Source of the DNA: Notamacropus eugenii
Lineage: Eukaryota; Chordata; Mammalia; Diprotodontia; Macropodidae
Direction of reading: 5' to 3'
Assembly: GCF_028372415.1 (NCBI RefSeq)
Contig: NC_092875.1
Span: forward strand, 412,619,239-412,683,238
DNA: 64,000 bases
Every line of letters begins with the position of its first letter. Positions within the stretch are counted from its first letter, which is position 1. Below, in pieces: positions 48,346 through 59,650 of this stretch. The translations under genes and the position numbers were made by a program. The notes under the pieces are model-generated. The model searched no databases and had not been told where the DNA came from. It saw only the letters and a program-made list of their open reading frames with translations.

Positions 48346-49130
48346 GACTTCCTTAAAACAAGTGTAATTTTTTGTGTGGTAGGCTAAATTTTAGTCTAAG
48401 GTTTCTTTCCCATAAATTATTTTAAGTCCTAGAAATATGAAATTAATCACAAAGTATAATATAAAAATGATTTTAGAAAATTTGGAGCAGCATGGTATAA
48501 TAAGTAGAGAGCTGGACAAGTCACTAAACCTTTCAACGCTTTGGGCAACTCTTCAAGACTGTAAGTTGAAGATGTTCCTGACTTGCATTGGTAGAGGAAG
48601 TTCCTTCATCTGTCCTTCTGTTAATAATATCACAGGTCCATTCTGAAATCTTATTTGGTGAATTTTATTTCCTCACATAATTAAAAAGTGAACTAATTCA
48701 TTGGGATGTTTATTTAGTTGTGACTTAGATATATTATTTTAAAAGCCAAGCTTTAAAAAAAGTATTGGAGATTTTTTCATATGCACATGTAAAGGAGCTA
48801 TTACTTTGAAATAAAAACAAGGAATGTAAGGAATACAGAAGCATGGGAAGACATACTTCTTTTTGTAGATACATAGAAACTTAGGAAGATAAATCTCCTC
48901 TATGGATATCTATAGACAGATACAGATAGACATATATACACACATATCTATATGTAGGGAAGTAAAGTGAATTGAGCATAATTAAAGAAATAATGCACTT
49001 CAACGATAGAAATGAAAAGAACAAGAAAACAAACTAAACTGAGGGGCCAGCGCCCTAAAGAAGAGCTGAGATTATATCTTTTTCCCTTCTTTAAAATGGA
49101 GAGCTATGAATGTGATATCCTAGATACAAC
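48345..49130. other. Nothing recognised
   Basis: AT-rich unique sequence left of the full-length SINE. Confidence 0.45.
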
Positions 49131-49143
49131 TAGATATAACGCT

Positions 49144-49472
49144 GTTTGGGCAGCTAGGTGGCAGCTAGGTGGTGCAGTGGACAGAGCACCAGTGCAGGAG
49201 TCAGGAGGACCTGAGTTCAAATCTCACCTCAGACACTTGACACTCACTAGCTGTGTGACCTTGGGCAAGTCACTTAACCCCAGTTGCCTCATCCTGGGTC
49301 ATCTCCAGTCATCCTGAAGAATATCCAGTCACTGGATTCAGATGGCTCTGGAGGAGAAGTGAGGCTGGTGACCTGCACAGCCCTCCCTCACTCAAAAGAA
49401 AATCAAGTGCAAGTCATGTCATCATTTCTCTGATGGCATGGTCTTCTTTGGAAACAAAGGACAAACACACGC
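49144..49472 (+). mobile_element. Full-length RTE-tailed CORE-SINE (Mar1/WSINE type)
   Basis: A tRNA-like head with GCAGCTAGGTGG duplicated in tandem, CORE with CTGTGTGACCTTGGGCAAGT, and an RTE-type 3' tail (GGAGAAGTGAGGCTGGTGAC to GGACAAACACAC). Flanks carry AGATATAACGCT (49132-49143) and AGATATAACACT (49473-49484), an 11/12 duplication. It is the best-kept SINE here. Confidence 0.9.
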
Positions 49473-49525
49473 AGATATAACACTATATTTGACTTGATAT
49501 GGTCATGGTTTTAGTGAACAGTTTC

Positions 49526-49552
49526 CCTACCCCCCACCCCCCACCTTTTATT
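49526..49552 (-). terminator. Candidate distal poly(A) signal with G-rich downstream element
   Basis: AATAAA (49552-49547) is followed on the minus strand within two bases by an almost pure G tract with single T/A breaks (49545-49526). G/GU-rich sequence after the hexamer is typical of strong cleavage sites. Recognisable SINE sequence resumes just beyond, at 49472, which fits the end of a constrained transcript. Confidence 0.4.
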
Positions 49553-50084
49553 CGTTGTTATAAAAAATGGCTCTCAGGGAAGACAAAGAATATATTGGAA
49601 GTGATATAAATACAAAACATAACAACAGAAACAAAAAAAAAAAAAAAAAGGATATTAAACTGTCTTAAAAGGCACATCATATTTTCAGGCAAGAAATTCT
49701 TCAACAATCCAAGATGGTTCACTTAAAATGCCTCTTCAGACTGCATACCTACCAATGGCATTGTATATTTGAAAGTCTGTTAAATCTAAGTTATATTATT
49801 TTTGAATCCGACATTACAGTCTAGAGTTAAAAACTGAAATAGCACGCACATCCATAATCAATTATTTCCTGGAGTCTCCTTCAAACCACTCTGAATATCA
49901 AGACAAGAATGTTTTCATCTGTCAGCAGAAGGGGGAAATGCATAATATCTGTCTGAGATTTCATTTAGACCTTCCAAAAAATAGCGAAACCCAGAGGCAA
50001 GATTCGGTAAGAGAGGAGGTCAAGCTCTACTCAAGTTCTCACAATAGTGCCCACGTATACAGTACTTGTTGAACAAATTCAAAT

Positions 50085-50091
50085 TTATTGA
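50085..50091 (-). terminator. Candidate poly(A) signal (proximal)
   Basis: AATAAA on the minus strand, with a CA cleavage option about 15-20 bases on and a TG-containing stretch beyond. It would give a 3' UTR of about 4.5 kb. Confidence 0.35.
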
Positions 50092-50228
50092 AAGTAAACA
50101 TTTACATTGGCTACAATGTTATAACTGTTACAAAGCTGGATAAAAGAGGCTAGAGGAGCAATAGAAAGCAAGTGCCGTAAAAAGTGATTGATAAGAGAAA
50201 ATATTTGGCCTTAGTGATCTTTTGGCAG

Positions 50229-50245
50229 TATTTACATTATGTACA
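50229..50245 (-). promoter_or_regulatory. Tandem Pumilio-type motifs in the probable 3' UTR
   Basis: On the minus strand TGTACATA (50245-50238) and TGTAAATA (50236-50229) lie one base apart. Both fit the Pumilio core UGUANAUA. A close pair in a putative 3' UTR is a plausible site for PUM-mediated mRNA control; function is inferred. Confidence 0.4.
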
Positions 50246-53200
50246 TATCGTTCAATATTTATAATAACTCTAAGGCACCAGAGGCTAAATAGCAGGCTGC
50301 AATACTATGTTGTGCACAAAATTCAAGAAATTTGTTAAGAAGGCTGTATAGTTAAAGAAACAGAGGCATATCTTCATGTTTACATAAAGGAATGACTGTA
50401 TTTTTTTCAAAAGATACAGTAAATATTGGGCAAATTGAAGAAAATAATTTTGGAACATTAAATGATGTTCATTGTATCAGGATTACTTTTACTGACTTGC
50501 TGGTATATGTTTAAGTCATCTATCTTAAACACAGCTTTTTCACACTCTAGATATGTTTTGTCTAAAAGCTACTTAAATTCTTTTGAGCTACAAAAACTTA
50601 TACCTAATATATCATACTGTATACAAAACTTTAAAGAAATATTGGCTGGGTAATAATATACATCAATTCTACACTCTGACGGAAAGTAAAAATCACTAGG
50701 AATCAACTGCCCCCAAAGTTTGAAACTTCTGTTGGCCAACTCAAACAAGCTGTTCATTTTACTCCTCCCAATTTTCATCCACAGGGGTTGAGGTTTCACC
50801 AAGGGTATGGAAAACCAGTCAATGTAGAAAGCTAGAGCAACTAGGGAATCATTCGTTTTTAATTTCAACTTGCACATTAGTGTCTTAAATAGGAATCTCA
50901 CTGCATTTTCAAGAGTTTAAGAGGGGCAAAGTTGACGATCCCTTTGCCCATGAATGGCTGCATTACAAAGCAGTTGATGAGTTTCTCTAATTTGTGATCT
51001 TCTTATTCCTCACATGGGAGAAACATCTTCCTGTAAAACATTGGCCTCTCTTTTATCCTGAGGTAGTATTGTAATGACATACTGAGTCAAGACAGATTTA
51101 TTCCACAATTGTTTTAAAGTCATTAGTTCCAAAATACTCAGAGTAGTAACTTGACATTTAATATCCATTCAGGGGAATACAGCCATGGGGTCAAGTTAAA
51201 ATTTATTACACACCGAATTATGGACAAATGAAATCACCCAAATTTCTCAATGTTGCCCTTTAAAATCTTTTATCTTCCTGGTCTATACACTATATTTAAC
51301 AACATCATATGAATCGCATTTAAAATTTTTAAACTCCATTCAACCATGTTCATTGGATGATGAAAACTGTGCATGTTTAATGCTGTTACTTTTGCTGGAG
51401 GAGAAGAAAAATGGAAGAATTTTATTTCAGATTTTTAAAATTTCTCATGACAAATATCTATTGTGTGAAATGAAAGTGTTAGGATTGATCTCAACGATTA
51501 AAAATTACTTGACAATAAATAAGGATGTAAAGTTGTATGTATTTATCTCAAATTTTAATTTAAAAAACCCTTGTTTAAAAATTTACCAAAGCCAGCCACC
51601 ACCAAAACAAAACACAGACCCTCTCCATTAAAATGTAACTGCCTAATTCTCATTGAACAGGATATAAGTACATCATTACTTTTTAAGCTTTTCAAATACA
51701 GCATGAACAGATTTCTTTCCTTGTCATAATGTCAAAAAAGGACATTCATCTAAGCAGTAAAATGTTTACAAATGAAGTTAAGGAGAAAGTAAATTCTTTA
51801 AACCAGTTCTTCTCTTTGTCCTTTCTACTCCTCTTCCTGTATCTGACCACATCCTCATGAATGAAAATGAATTATTAGCTTGTTCAGTGGATTCTACTTT
51901 AGTATCAATGTGTACAAAATTAATATCATTATTATACAGCATCAGTAAACAATTTGTAAGTGATTAAGAAAAAACACTAGTACAGTATTAAAACCTAGAA
52001 TCATTGAACAAGTCTCAGTACTCAAATATTTTAAAATTGGTCTGCTGAATTGAGAAATAACCATAATATTTAACCCCTTGAATATTAAAGCTGATAGATA
52101 ACCCCTGGATCTCTGAATAACACTATTTCCTAAATCATTATGGTTTGGCAAATAAAATGAGATTAAGATAATTTGATGTGATGCTCTCTCTCATGGTAAT
52201 GTCATCAAATATATAGTTTGTAAATTGATCATTAAAACTCAGTTCTGCTTAGACACTTTGCCCAGGAAGATTCAGTTAAATAATTCTCCACCTCATCACC
52301 TAAAAATTAGTCATAGCTACAATATAATACTGTTAAAGTCATCCCTTATCATGGGAGAGGGCTGGGTTGTTTGTTTTTTTTGTTTTTTTTTTCACTCATT
52401 AGAATGTATTTTAAGATGATTTTGTTCCATTATATTGTCACTTAGCATTAAATCTAACAACTATTTTTTCTTCATGTGTTAACTTTGGAATTAATTTTAT
52501 ACGTTATGAATTCTCTTTTCCAGGGGCTTACAAAATGTACTTCTTATTCCAATGCTAATTTAGTACTTTTTCTAGATCATTGAAATTGTGCAGGTAAAGC
52601 ATGGACTTCCTTGATGACTTGGAAAGGCTAGGTAAAAACATGCAGAGCCTTTCTTTACTGGACAAAAGTGCCCCAAATGAACCCATTCACTCTTGGGGGT
52701 TCACCTGCTTCCTCTATCATGAATTCTTTCTCCTAGATGTGGCATGCGTCCAAAGGTATAAGATAGCAAAGATCAACAGTAATCAGGTGCAAGATGATGC
52801 TACCATTATGATCAATATTTCCAAACTGAAATCATTAATAATTTATATGCTTGAATTCAGGTGTGTATGATAGTTTTCTTAACCTGTTAATCGCTCAACA
52901 GAGGCTATTTCACATGAGATTTTGTTGGATCAGAATTATAAATAACTGAGAGTTGATGTACAGGGATAGATGGGTGTATTTTCATGTTTATGTTAATGAG
53001 ATAACACTAGATATAAACCTTGATTCCAGGTTCAGAATTGCACGGCAGTCCCATGAGTGTAAGTGCTGACAGGAACAGACTGATTCCACAAAGATACCTT
53101 AGTAAATGGAATACTATCAATTAAACTCCACAATGAACCTTGGCATACAGGAAAAGAGGCATGATTTCATAAGTATGTGACTCTTAAAAAGCTGGTGTTT

Positions 53201-53354
53201 GAATGGATATTGTAATTTATAAACTTATTGGCTTTCTTTTAATATAAAAGAAGCTTTAATGTCTTCTTTCTCAATAAGAAAAAAAATAAGTTGTATTCGA
53301 TGGAAAAATGTAAAAAGACCTGACATAACACAAAAGTATTGTAATACTTTAAAA

Positions 53355-53545
53355 AATAGAATCATGTAACATCAGAGTTTGAAGGGACTGTAGGGAACAC
53401 TTAGTCCCATCTAATCCCATTTTCTGGATGAGGAAATTGATGCCCAAGGTCACAAAGGTAGTTAGTGATGGGGGTTTGGAATAGAAACCAAGCCTCCTGA
53501 AATCCAGTTAAGTGCTCTTTCCATTGACCAACACTGGCTCCGTTC
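53355..53545 (-). mobile_element. CORE-SINE with CR1-like tail
   Basis: GAGTTTGAAGGGACTGTAGG and TCTGGATGAGGAAATTGATG. The only SINE seen within the probable 3' UTR. Confidence 0.65.
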
Positions 53546-53937
53546 CCATGGCAGGAAATGGAAAAAAAAATACTACTTAAACTTTCAGGGACTGATTTTG
53601 AATAAATTATCATCAAAGTTTAGGTATTAAACATCAAATTTTTTTCATGTAGAAATTTGTCAATACCCCCAAAATGGTGGTGAAATTTAAATAATGAACT
53701 TTCACATACTAGGAGCTGTATACGTACAATATTTTCTTTAGCCTGTTATGTAAAACATGAGCAACTAGAAAAATTGTACACATGCACATTTTCAATGAAA
53801 AGTTACCCATAATTCCAACGAAGGGGCTAGGAGTTGGCTCATATCTTGTTCAGATCCAGATTTACTGATTATTGAAGTTTATGTCTTCGTACAGGATGAA
53901 GATAGGATCCTAGATTTGCACCATCAGTGTGGTCACG

Positions 53938-54030
53938 TATATGTGTGTGTGCATGTATACATATATTTAGTCATATTTATATACACGCACATATATGCAT
54001 ATATATATATATATGCAAAACACATATATA
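53938..54030 (+). repeat. AT/TG low-complexity tract
   Basis: Mixed ATGT, ATAT and ACAC repeats within the probable 3' UTR. Confidence 0.85.
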
Positions 54031-54602
54031 CTTACTTTTTTTTTGGCAAGGAACTGTATCTAAATCCTAGTTATTTTTTGTATTACAAAAAAAGAAACAC
54101 CAACTAGGATAAGTAACATCCCTTTCATGACATTCTAATGTTCCATAGTACTAATAAATATAGTCCATTAGAATGTACAAACATAATACTTATTGCAAAG
54201 TATCCTGTATAGATGGAGTCTCCATTATAAAATATTCTCTCTTTGTTCTATTTTGGTTAACCTAAATTTAAAATGCCGGTATATAATACCAAAATGTCCA
54301 ATTAAAGAGTTTAATATAAAAATATCAGCACAAAACTCCTTTTTAAATCTTTTTATTGTAAGCAGCCCAAACTTTTGTTTAAGTGCTGTTGAATTTTATT
54401 ACTAGATTCCATACCCCTACAGTTGGTAAATTTGCATACCATTTTAGGTATTTCAATGAGACTTAGAAATACTAAGAAAAAATCAGTATTCAAAGGGTTA
54501 ATTTGGTTTATAATAACATTTTTTTCATCTTCTTCAGTTCAAAATCCAGCTTTGAAACCGAGGAAGGCTTTCAAATCATGATGGTGAAACCACAGTGGTC
54601 CT

Positions 54603-54705
54603 TCAGCCAGTTGCGGTTTGGTTACCAATTACCCGGAGAATCTCTTTGTGAATGCCTCCTTCTTGAGTGTTAATGCTTGTATCTCCAACTTGACCATCTT
54701 CATAA
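54603..54705 (-). CDS. Candidate last coding exon of an unidentified host gene
   Basis: Seen: on the minus strand a long pyrimidine tract ending in AG (54706-54707) is an excellent splice acceptor, followed directly by sequence open in only one useful frame. Read with two bases donated by the previous exon, it gives 33 residues beginning YEDGQVGD and ending VIGNQTATG, then TGA at 54605-54603. The other frames stop within 2 or about 25 codons. The exon keeps several CpGs (at CCGG and CCGC) in a CpG-poor region, as constrained coding sequence often does. No repeat family covers it. Downstream on the same strand lie several kilobases of repeat-poor AT-rich sequence with poly(A) signals, as expected of a 3' UTR. 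I do not recognise the protein, see no named domain in so short a tail, and assign no function. Alternative: a chance open frame beside a chance acceptor. Confidence 0.5.
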
Positions 54706-54869
54706 CTAAAAAAGTGAAACAAGGAAAATATGAATATTTAAAGAAAGTGTTTTAATGGCACATAAACTTGTTTTGAAATTGAACATCACAGAGAAAAATA
54801 AGATAATTTAGATTTTGAAAGCTCAATGTACCCTTTCCCCCAGATATATACTTTTTTCCAGATACATTT

Positions 54870-55618
54870 TAATTTTACATTAATTTTTATTTTTTCTTAC
54901 ATATAAACAAAAGTTTTTAAAATTTATTTTTTAAAATCTTGAGTTCCAAATTTCCTTACTCCTTCACTCCTCCTTGAGAAGGCAAGCAATTTGATATAGA
55001 TTATACATGTGTAGTCATGCAAAATATTTCTCTATGAGCTATGCTGCAAAAGAAAATGCAGACCAAAGTCATGATAATGATGATGTAAAAGAAAATATGT
55101 TTCAATCTGCATTCAGACCATCAGTTATTTCTCTGGAGATAGCTGACATTTTTCATCCTAAGCCTTTTAGAATTGTTTTGGATTGTGACATTGCTGAGAA
55201 TAACTCCGTCAGTCACCACTGACTATCATACAATAGTGCTGTTACTGTTCCCATTTACTCTGGTTCTGTTCATTTTACTTCGGATCAGTTTGTGTAAATC
55301 TTCCCAGGTTTTTCTGAAAGCACTCTGCTTGTCATTTTTCATAACCCCATAGTATTACATCACAATCAGATAGTACAACACGTTTAGCCATTCCCCCAAT
55401 TTACGGGCAACCCCTCAATTTTCAATTCTTTGCCATCACAAAATGATGTCCTATAAATATTTTTGTACATTTACATCCTTTCCTTTCTATCTCTTTGGGG
55501 TACAATTCTAGAAATGGTACTGCTAGGTCAAAGGATATGCACAGTTATATAGCCCTCTGAGCATGACTCCAAACTGCTCTCCAGAATAGCTGGCAGATAT
55601 ACATGTTCAAATCACTAA
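54870..55618 (-). mobile_element. L1 3'-end fragment, inverted
   Basis: The plus strand reads as the complement of a marsupial L1 3' end: GAGTTCCAAATTTCC, GAAGGCAAGCAATTTGATAT, then the reversed ORF2 tail with TATAGCCCTCTGAG and CTCTCCAGAATAGCTGG. It is more diverged than the 42.1-kb copy. It lies just upstream of the candidate last exon on that strand, so would sit in the intron. Confidence 0.75.
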
Positions 55619-55619
55619 A

Positions 55620-56785
55620 GAGAGAAATGATTTTTCCATTTTTTCAGCCATTTGATGGTTCCCCTTTCACTCTCAAAGATTAACACTGTTCTTCATTGCA
55701 CTTGAGAGTTCCAACCATCTACCGCATTATCTTTTACCCTACCATGAAATTCATCAGCTCTTACCCAGTTAGCATGGCATATACATATTCACACCCTTAA
55801 CTCTGAATTTCAGTCTTATTCCAGTAATGAGCTTCTCAACATCACAAGAATGAAGTTAACCACCCTCTTAATTCTCTGTTTTCCTTGACTTGCTCTCACC
55901 TTGATCATTTAACCATTAATTCTTTGCCTTTCCTCCCTCCTCTCCTCAGCCCTACACTGACATATTTCTGTGTTCACAACTTTGTCTTTTTTTTAATCTT
56001 GCTCTCATTATAGATTTGATCCAGTCTTTTCTCATCTTACTTTCCACATTAAGAGAGAGTATCTCAAACACAAGTAATTCTTTGAACATTAGCTATGAAA
56101 AAAATCCATAAAATTTGCACAACATTCCATAATGAACCATTTCTGAATCTTCTGATTCAGAAGTAATTTTATTTTAGAACAGTTCATTTCCTTAAATAAA
56201 CTCACTAAGATAATAGGAAGTTTATTTTGAATACATCTGTTAAGCTCCCACAGTAATAGTCAGTGAGTAATAGGTAGTGAATTAATTCATCCCTATAAAA
56301 ATGACTTCAGAATAGAAGCTTCAGAGAGGTAATCAGTTCAAAATCAGAGAATCAAAGATGTCATCAGAGAGACACAGAGATCAACAGAGGCCCCCAACTT
56401 TTCTTTACTACCCTTAAATGTCCAGTAAATTGCAGAGCATGGCAAAATGTGACAGCATAAAACTAAAATTGGCAGAAAATGAAATTCCTTCTCAATGATC
56501 TAGAATGATCCTCTTATCTTCCAATTAAATCTATATATCTAATGATCTTTTTTGATGACCTAGGGCATTTAGTTTATGCAATCTCACTTACATTGCTGAT
56601 TAATACAAATGCCTTTACGTAATAGTTTCCCCACAAAGAGTTGCTAAGCCTGAAATTTTATTCACAAACAATATTAAATTAGGGCATGCTGAGATACAAT
56701 AGGGCATATCTAACAGGTAAGATGAGGGAGAGAGAAGGGCAAAGGGGCAGGGAGTTCACTCAAGGCAGACAAACTGGATATGAAC
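55620..56785. other. Nothing recognised
   Basis: If the host gene call is right this is intron. Pyrimidine-rich sequence at 55670-55980 faintly resembles L2 but was not assigned. Confidence 0.4.
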
Positions 56786-56789
56786 CACA

Positions 56790-57340
56790 GAACCTCAGCG
56801 CTGGAAGGAGCCTCAAAGGCCATTTTATTCTAATCTGTTCCTCAACAACAAATTCCATCCACTCCACCCCACTTTATGGAATGTCCTAAGAAAGTTAATT
56901 CAGCCTTTGCTTGAAACCTCCCCTATCTTGGGATATAAAGTATATCCCAAGATAGTTCAATTCAATTTTGAATAGCTCTGTTAGGAAAGGAAGTTTTCCT
57001 TTACATAGACAATTACCTCTGGCACTCTACAGCTTTCTATTCATTTTTCCTAGCTTTGTCCTCTGTCACCAAACAGGAAAAAAAAAAATCTTATCCCCCT
57101 TTCACAAATATCTGAAGAGTTGTAAATGCCCACGCTCACTCAGTTCCCCAAGTCTTCTCATCCCCAGGCTAAACAGTCTTGATTCTTTAACTGACTCGTA
57201 CATAGCATCATCTCCAGAATTTTCACCATTCTGGATGCTCTCCTCTGAAGGCTCTTCATTTGTTGAAATAGTCCCCCAATATGCAGCACCCCAAACTAAA
57301 AACAATACTTAACATCTGATCTGCAATGCTTTATAGCTCT
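56790..57340 (-). mobile_element. CR1/L3 LINE fragment
   Basis: Reversed CR1: CTGGAAGGAGCCTCAAAGGC, CAAGTCTTCTCATCCCCAGG, GGATGCTCTCCTCTGAAGGC. It carries the perfect palindrome at 56923-56955. Confidence 0.7.
56923..56955 (+). repeat. Perfect 15-bp inverted repeat
   Basis: CTATCTTGGGATATA, then AAG, then its exact complement. It lies within a CR1 fragment. Confidence 0.95.
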
Positions 57341-57419
57341 CCTTCCCAAACGCCATCTCATATGATGACATGTAAGAACCATGCGAGCTCAGAAGATAAC
57401 ATGTTGTCAGTAAATTGAC

Positions 57420-57585
57420 TGAGCAGGCGTCACCTTAAGGAAATATTTCCTGATTTTTAGAGCTGCCCCAAAATGGAATGGGCTGTCTTGGAGATAGTGA
57501 GAACCTGGATCACCGTTATTCAGGTATATTGATGACCGTACTTAAAGCCCTTTCCAATTCAGAGACTATTTATTTTGTGAATTAA
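57420..57585 (+). mobile_element. CR1/L3 LINE fragment
   Basis: AAATGGAATGGGCTGTCTTG and CCCTTTCCAATTCAGAGAC, opposite in strand to its neighbour at 56790-57340. Confidence 0.55.
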
Positions 57586-58092
57586 CCAGATTGATTTGTC
57601 TACTTCTAACAAGGCAGACTAACAAAATAGACTGCTGTAATGAACTTTAAATATCAGAATTTTCCCTGCCCAATTCCCCTTAGTCAACATTTTTCTCCAG
57701 GAAATAAATCTGTCCTCATTCCCAGATGTAAATTGAAAATTTTGGGGGGAGGGGGGGATTTTTCCCTAAAAAATAAAATAATATCCAAAATACAGAAGAA
57801 CAATGAAAAAAATCATGAATTGAACTTTGTGTGCACATTTCTTCTGTAAAGACTTTTTAAAAAAATTCCTTTATATGAGGATTCTTTCTTTACAAGAGAG
57901 GCCAATTGGGCCCCAAATATTGCTGGTGTAAATTAAGGATTATGAAATTCAAATATATTTGTGAAATGCAAATAGCATTCATACAAAGTCTCTTAACAGT
58001 GAAAAGAGCTTACCTAAACAAATACTTGTTAAGTGAAAATTTAAATATAAACAGAAATAGTTCAAAATCTGAACTATTCACTTCTTCAGTGA

Positions 58093-58101
58093 ACACACAC
58101 A

Positions 58102-58138
<37 letters not shown>
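58093..58138 (+). repeat. (CA)n microsatellite
   Basis: CA repeat with one CATA interruption. Confidence 0.95.
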
Positions 58139-58140
<2 letters not shown>

Positions 58141-58324
58141 CAGTAGATCTGTTTTCCTTTCAAGGCCTCTCTTTCCCATGAACATACATCACACTTTGCT
58201 ATTGCCTTGCACTCACTGGACACTTACAAGGATAATTCAAATTTCCTTACAAACAAATAGAAACACAGATGTATAACTGGACCTTATTAAAATAAAGGTT
58301 CTAGCTGCTCCTTCATGTACCGAG

Positions 58325-58375
58325 GCTGGACTCAAACTCAGGTCTTCCTGTCTCAGCTCCTTCTGTGCTAAAAGG
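58325..58375 (-). mobile_element. CORE-SINE head fragment
   Basis: GGACTCAAACTCAGGTCTTC only. Confidence 0.35.
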
Positions 58376-58699
58376 CTTAACGTAGTATATTACAAAAATG
58401 GATCATTCGTCCCTTTTATAATACTCAAGAATTCTTTTAGAGGAATGATGACATTCAGACACAGTACTATTCCAGCAATGAAAAGCAATGAGATGTGTAA
58501 TACTTGAAATAGACTCATAAAGGGAGTGATTACTTTTCACTTATGTTGAGTTCAAATAAAGACAAACAGTGGTACAAAATAGTTGGCCAATATGCTTATC
58601 ATTAATTTGCTACACTTGCTTCAGTAAATTTACAACTTATATTGCCAAGGTCCTAGCACAGAATTAAAAAAAAAAGCCAAGATCTTTCTGGAGTGGCTG

Positions 58700-59650
58700 G
58701 TATAGTACATGACGGGCACTGGGGATGCAAAGACAGAAATGAAACCACCTCTCTTCTCAAGAAGTTTACGTCCTACTGGGTGAGGGTGGGAGTGGGGGTA
58801 TGAAGTGGAAGAAAACAAGTCTTGAGATAAGTAAATACAAAGTCTAGGCAGTTATTTGAGGGGGGAAGAAATAGCAACTGGGGGATCTGAAAAGGGTGCT
58901 GAGAGAGAATATTCCAAACAGAGACAAAGAAGGTACAGAAGTAGGAGGTGAAATATTGTGTATTGTTGTTATCCAGTCACTTCACTAGTGTCCGACTCTT
59001 CCTGACCCTCTTTGGGGTTTTCTTGGGCAGTACCAGAGTGGTTTGCCATTTCCTTCTCTAGCTCATTTACAGATGAAGAAACCAAGGCAAACAGGATTAA
59101 GTGACTTGCCTAGAGGCACACAACTAATACGTGTCTGAGGTCAGATTTGAACTTCGTAAGAGGTCTTTCTGACTCCAGGACAGGCACTCTCTCTGCTGTG
59201 CCACCTAGCTGTGCTGAAAAATTCTGTATAAGGAACAGTAAATATATGATGTTGGTTAGAATAGGGGAAGGGGGGGCGGGGGTAGGTGAAAAGAAAGGAA
59301 AGGAAAGGAAAATCAGGCAGGAAAGATAATTTGAAAATAACTAGACTGGTTAAGAACTTTAAAGGACAAATAGAAGGATTTATATTTTATGAGTCAATAG
59401 CCTCACCTAAGGCTTCTTGAATAAGGAAATGATTGATACTAACCAAGATCTCCCTTTGGAAGCTTGGTGAAAGATGACTTACAAAGCAGCTTTTAGGTCA
59501 ATTATGAGACTTCTCAACATACAGGGAAGAGGGAATGAGAGCCAAAGGAGTGAGGGTGGTAACAGAGAAGAGAGCAGGGGACAAGAGGAACTTTGAAGGA
59601 GGCAGAAGTTTGCAGAAATCACTGGGTTTGAAGAACATCAACAAATATTT
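58700..59650 (-). mobile_element. L2, split by a SINE
   Basis: Reversed L2 (GGGCACTGGGGATGCAAAGA, CTCAAGAAGTTTACGTCCTA; then GGTTAAGAACTTTAAAGGAC, GGGAATGAGAGCCAAAGGAG) on either side of the SINE at 58962-59213. Confidence 0.7.
58962..59213 (-). mobile_element. CORE-SINE with BovB-like tail
   Basis: Full length and reversed (ATTGTTGTTATCCAGTCACT to GTGCCACCTAGCTG), inside an L2. Similar 14-base flanks (TGAAATATTGTGTA / TGAAAAATTCTGTA) suggest a worn duplication. Confidence 0.83.

Larger units (their letters stand above)
49530..54602 (-). other. Probable long 3' UTR of the candidate gene
   Basis: This stretch follows the TGA of the candidate last exon. I recognise only one SINE fragment (53355-53545) in 5 kb, against roughly one repeat per 0.5-1 kb elsewhere. 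It is AT-rich and carries no sustained reading frame; the ORFs here are short and look random. Two poly(A) signals on the minus strand, at 50086 and 49547, could end the transcript. The extent is inferred from repeat depletion and signals, not from transcript evidence; the region could also be a conserved intergenic block. Confidence 0.4.

Noticed and set aside
52601-52870. An 89-residue ORF on the plus strand
   Set aside because: Its composition looks random, it lies antisense to the probable 3' UTR, and it has no splice or start context.
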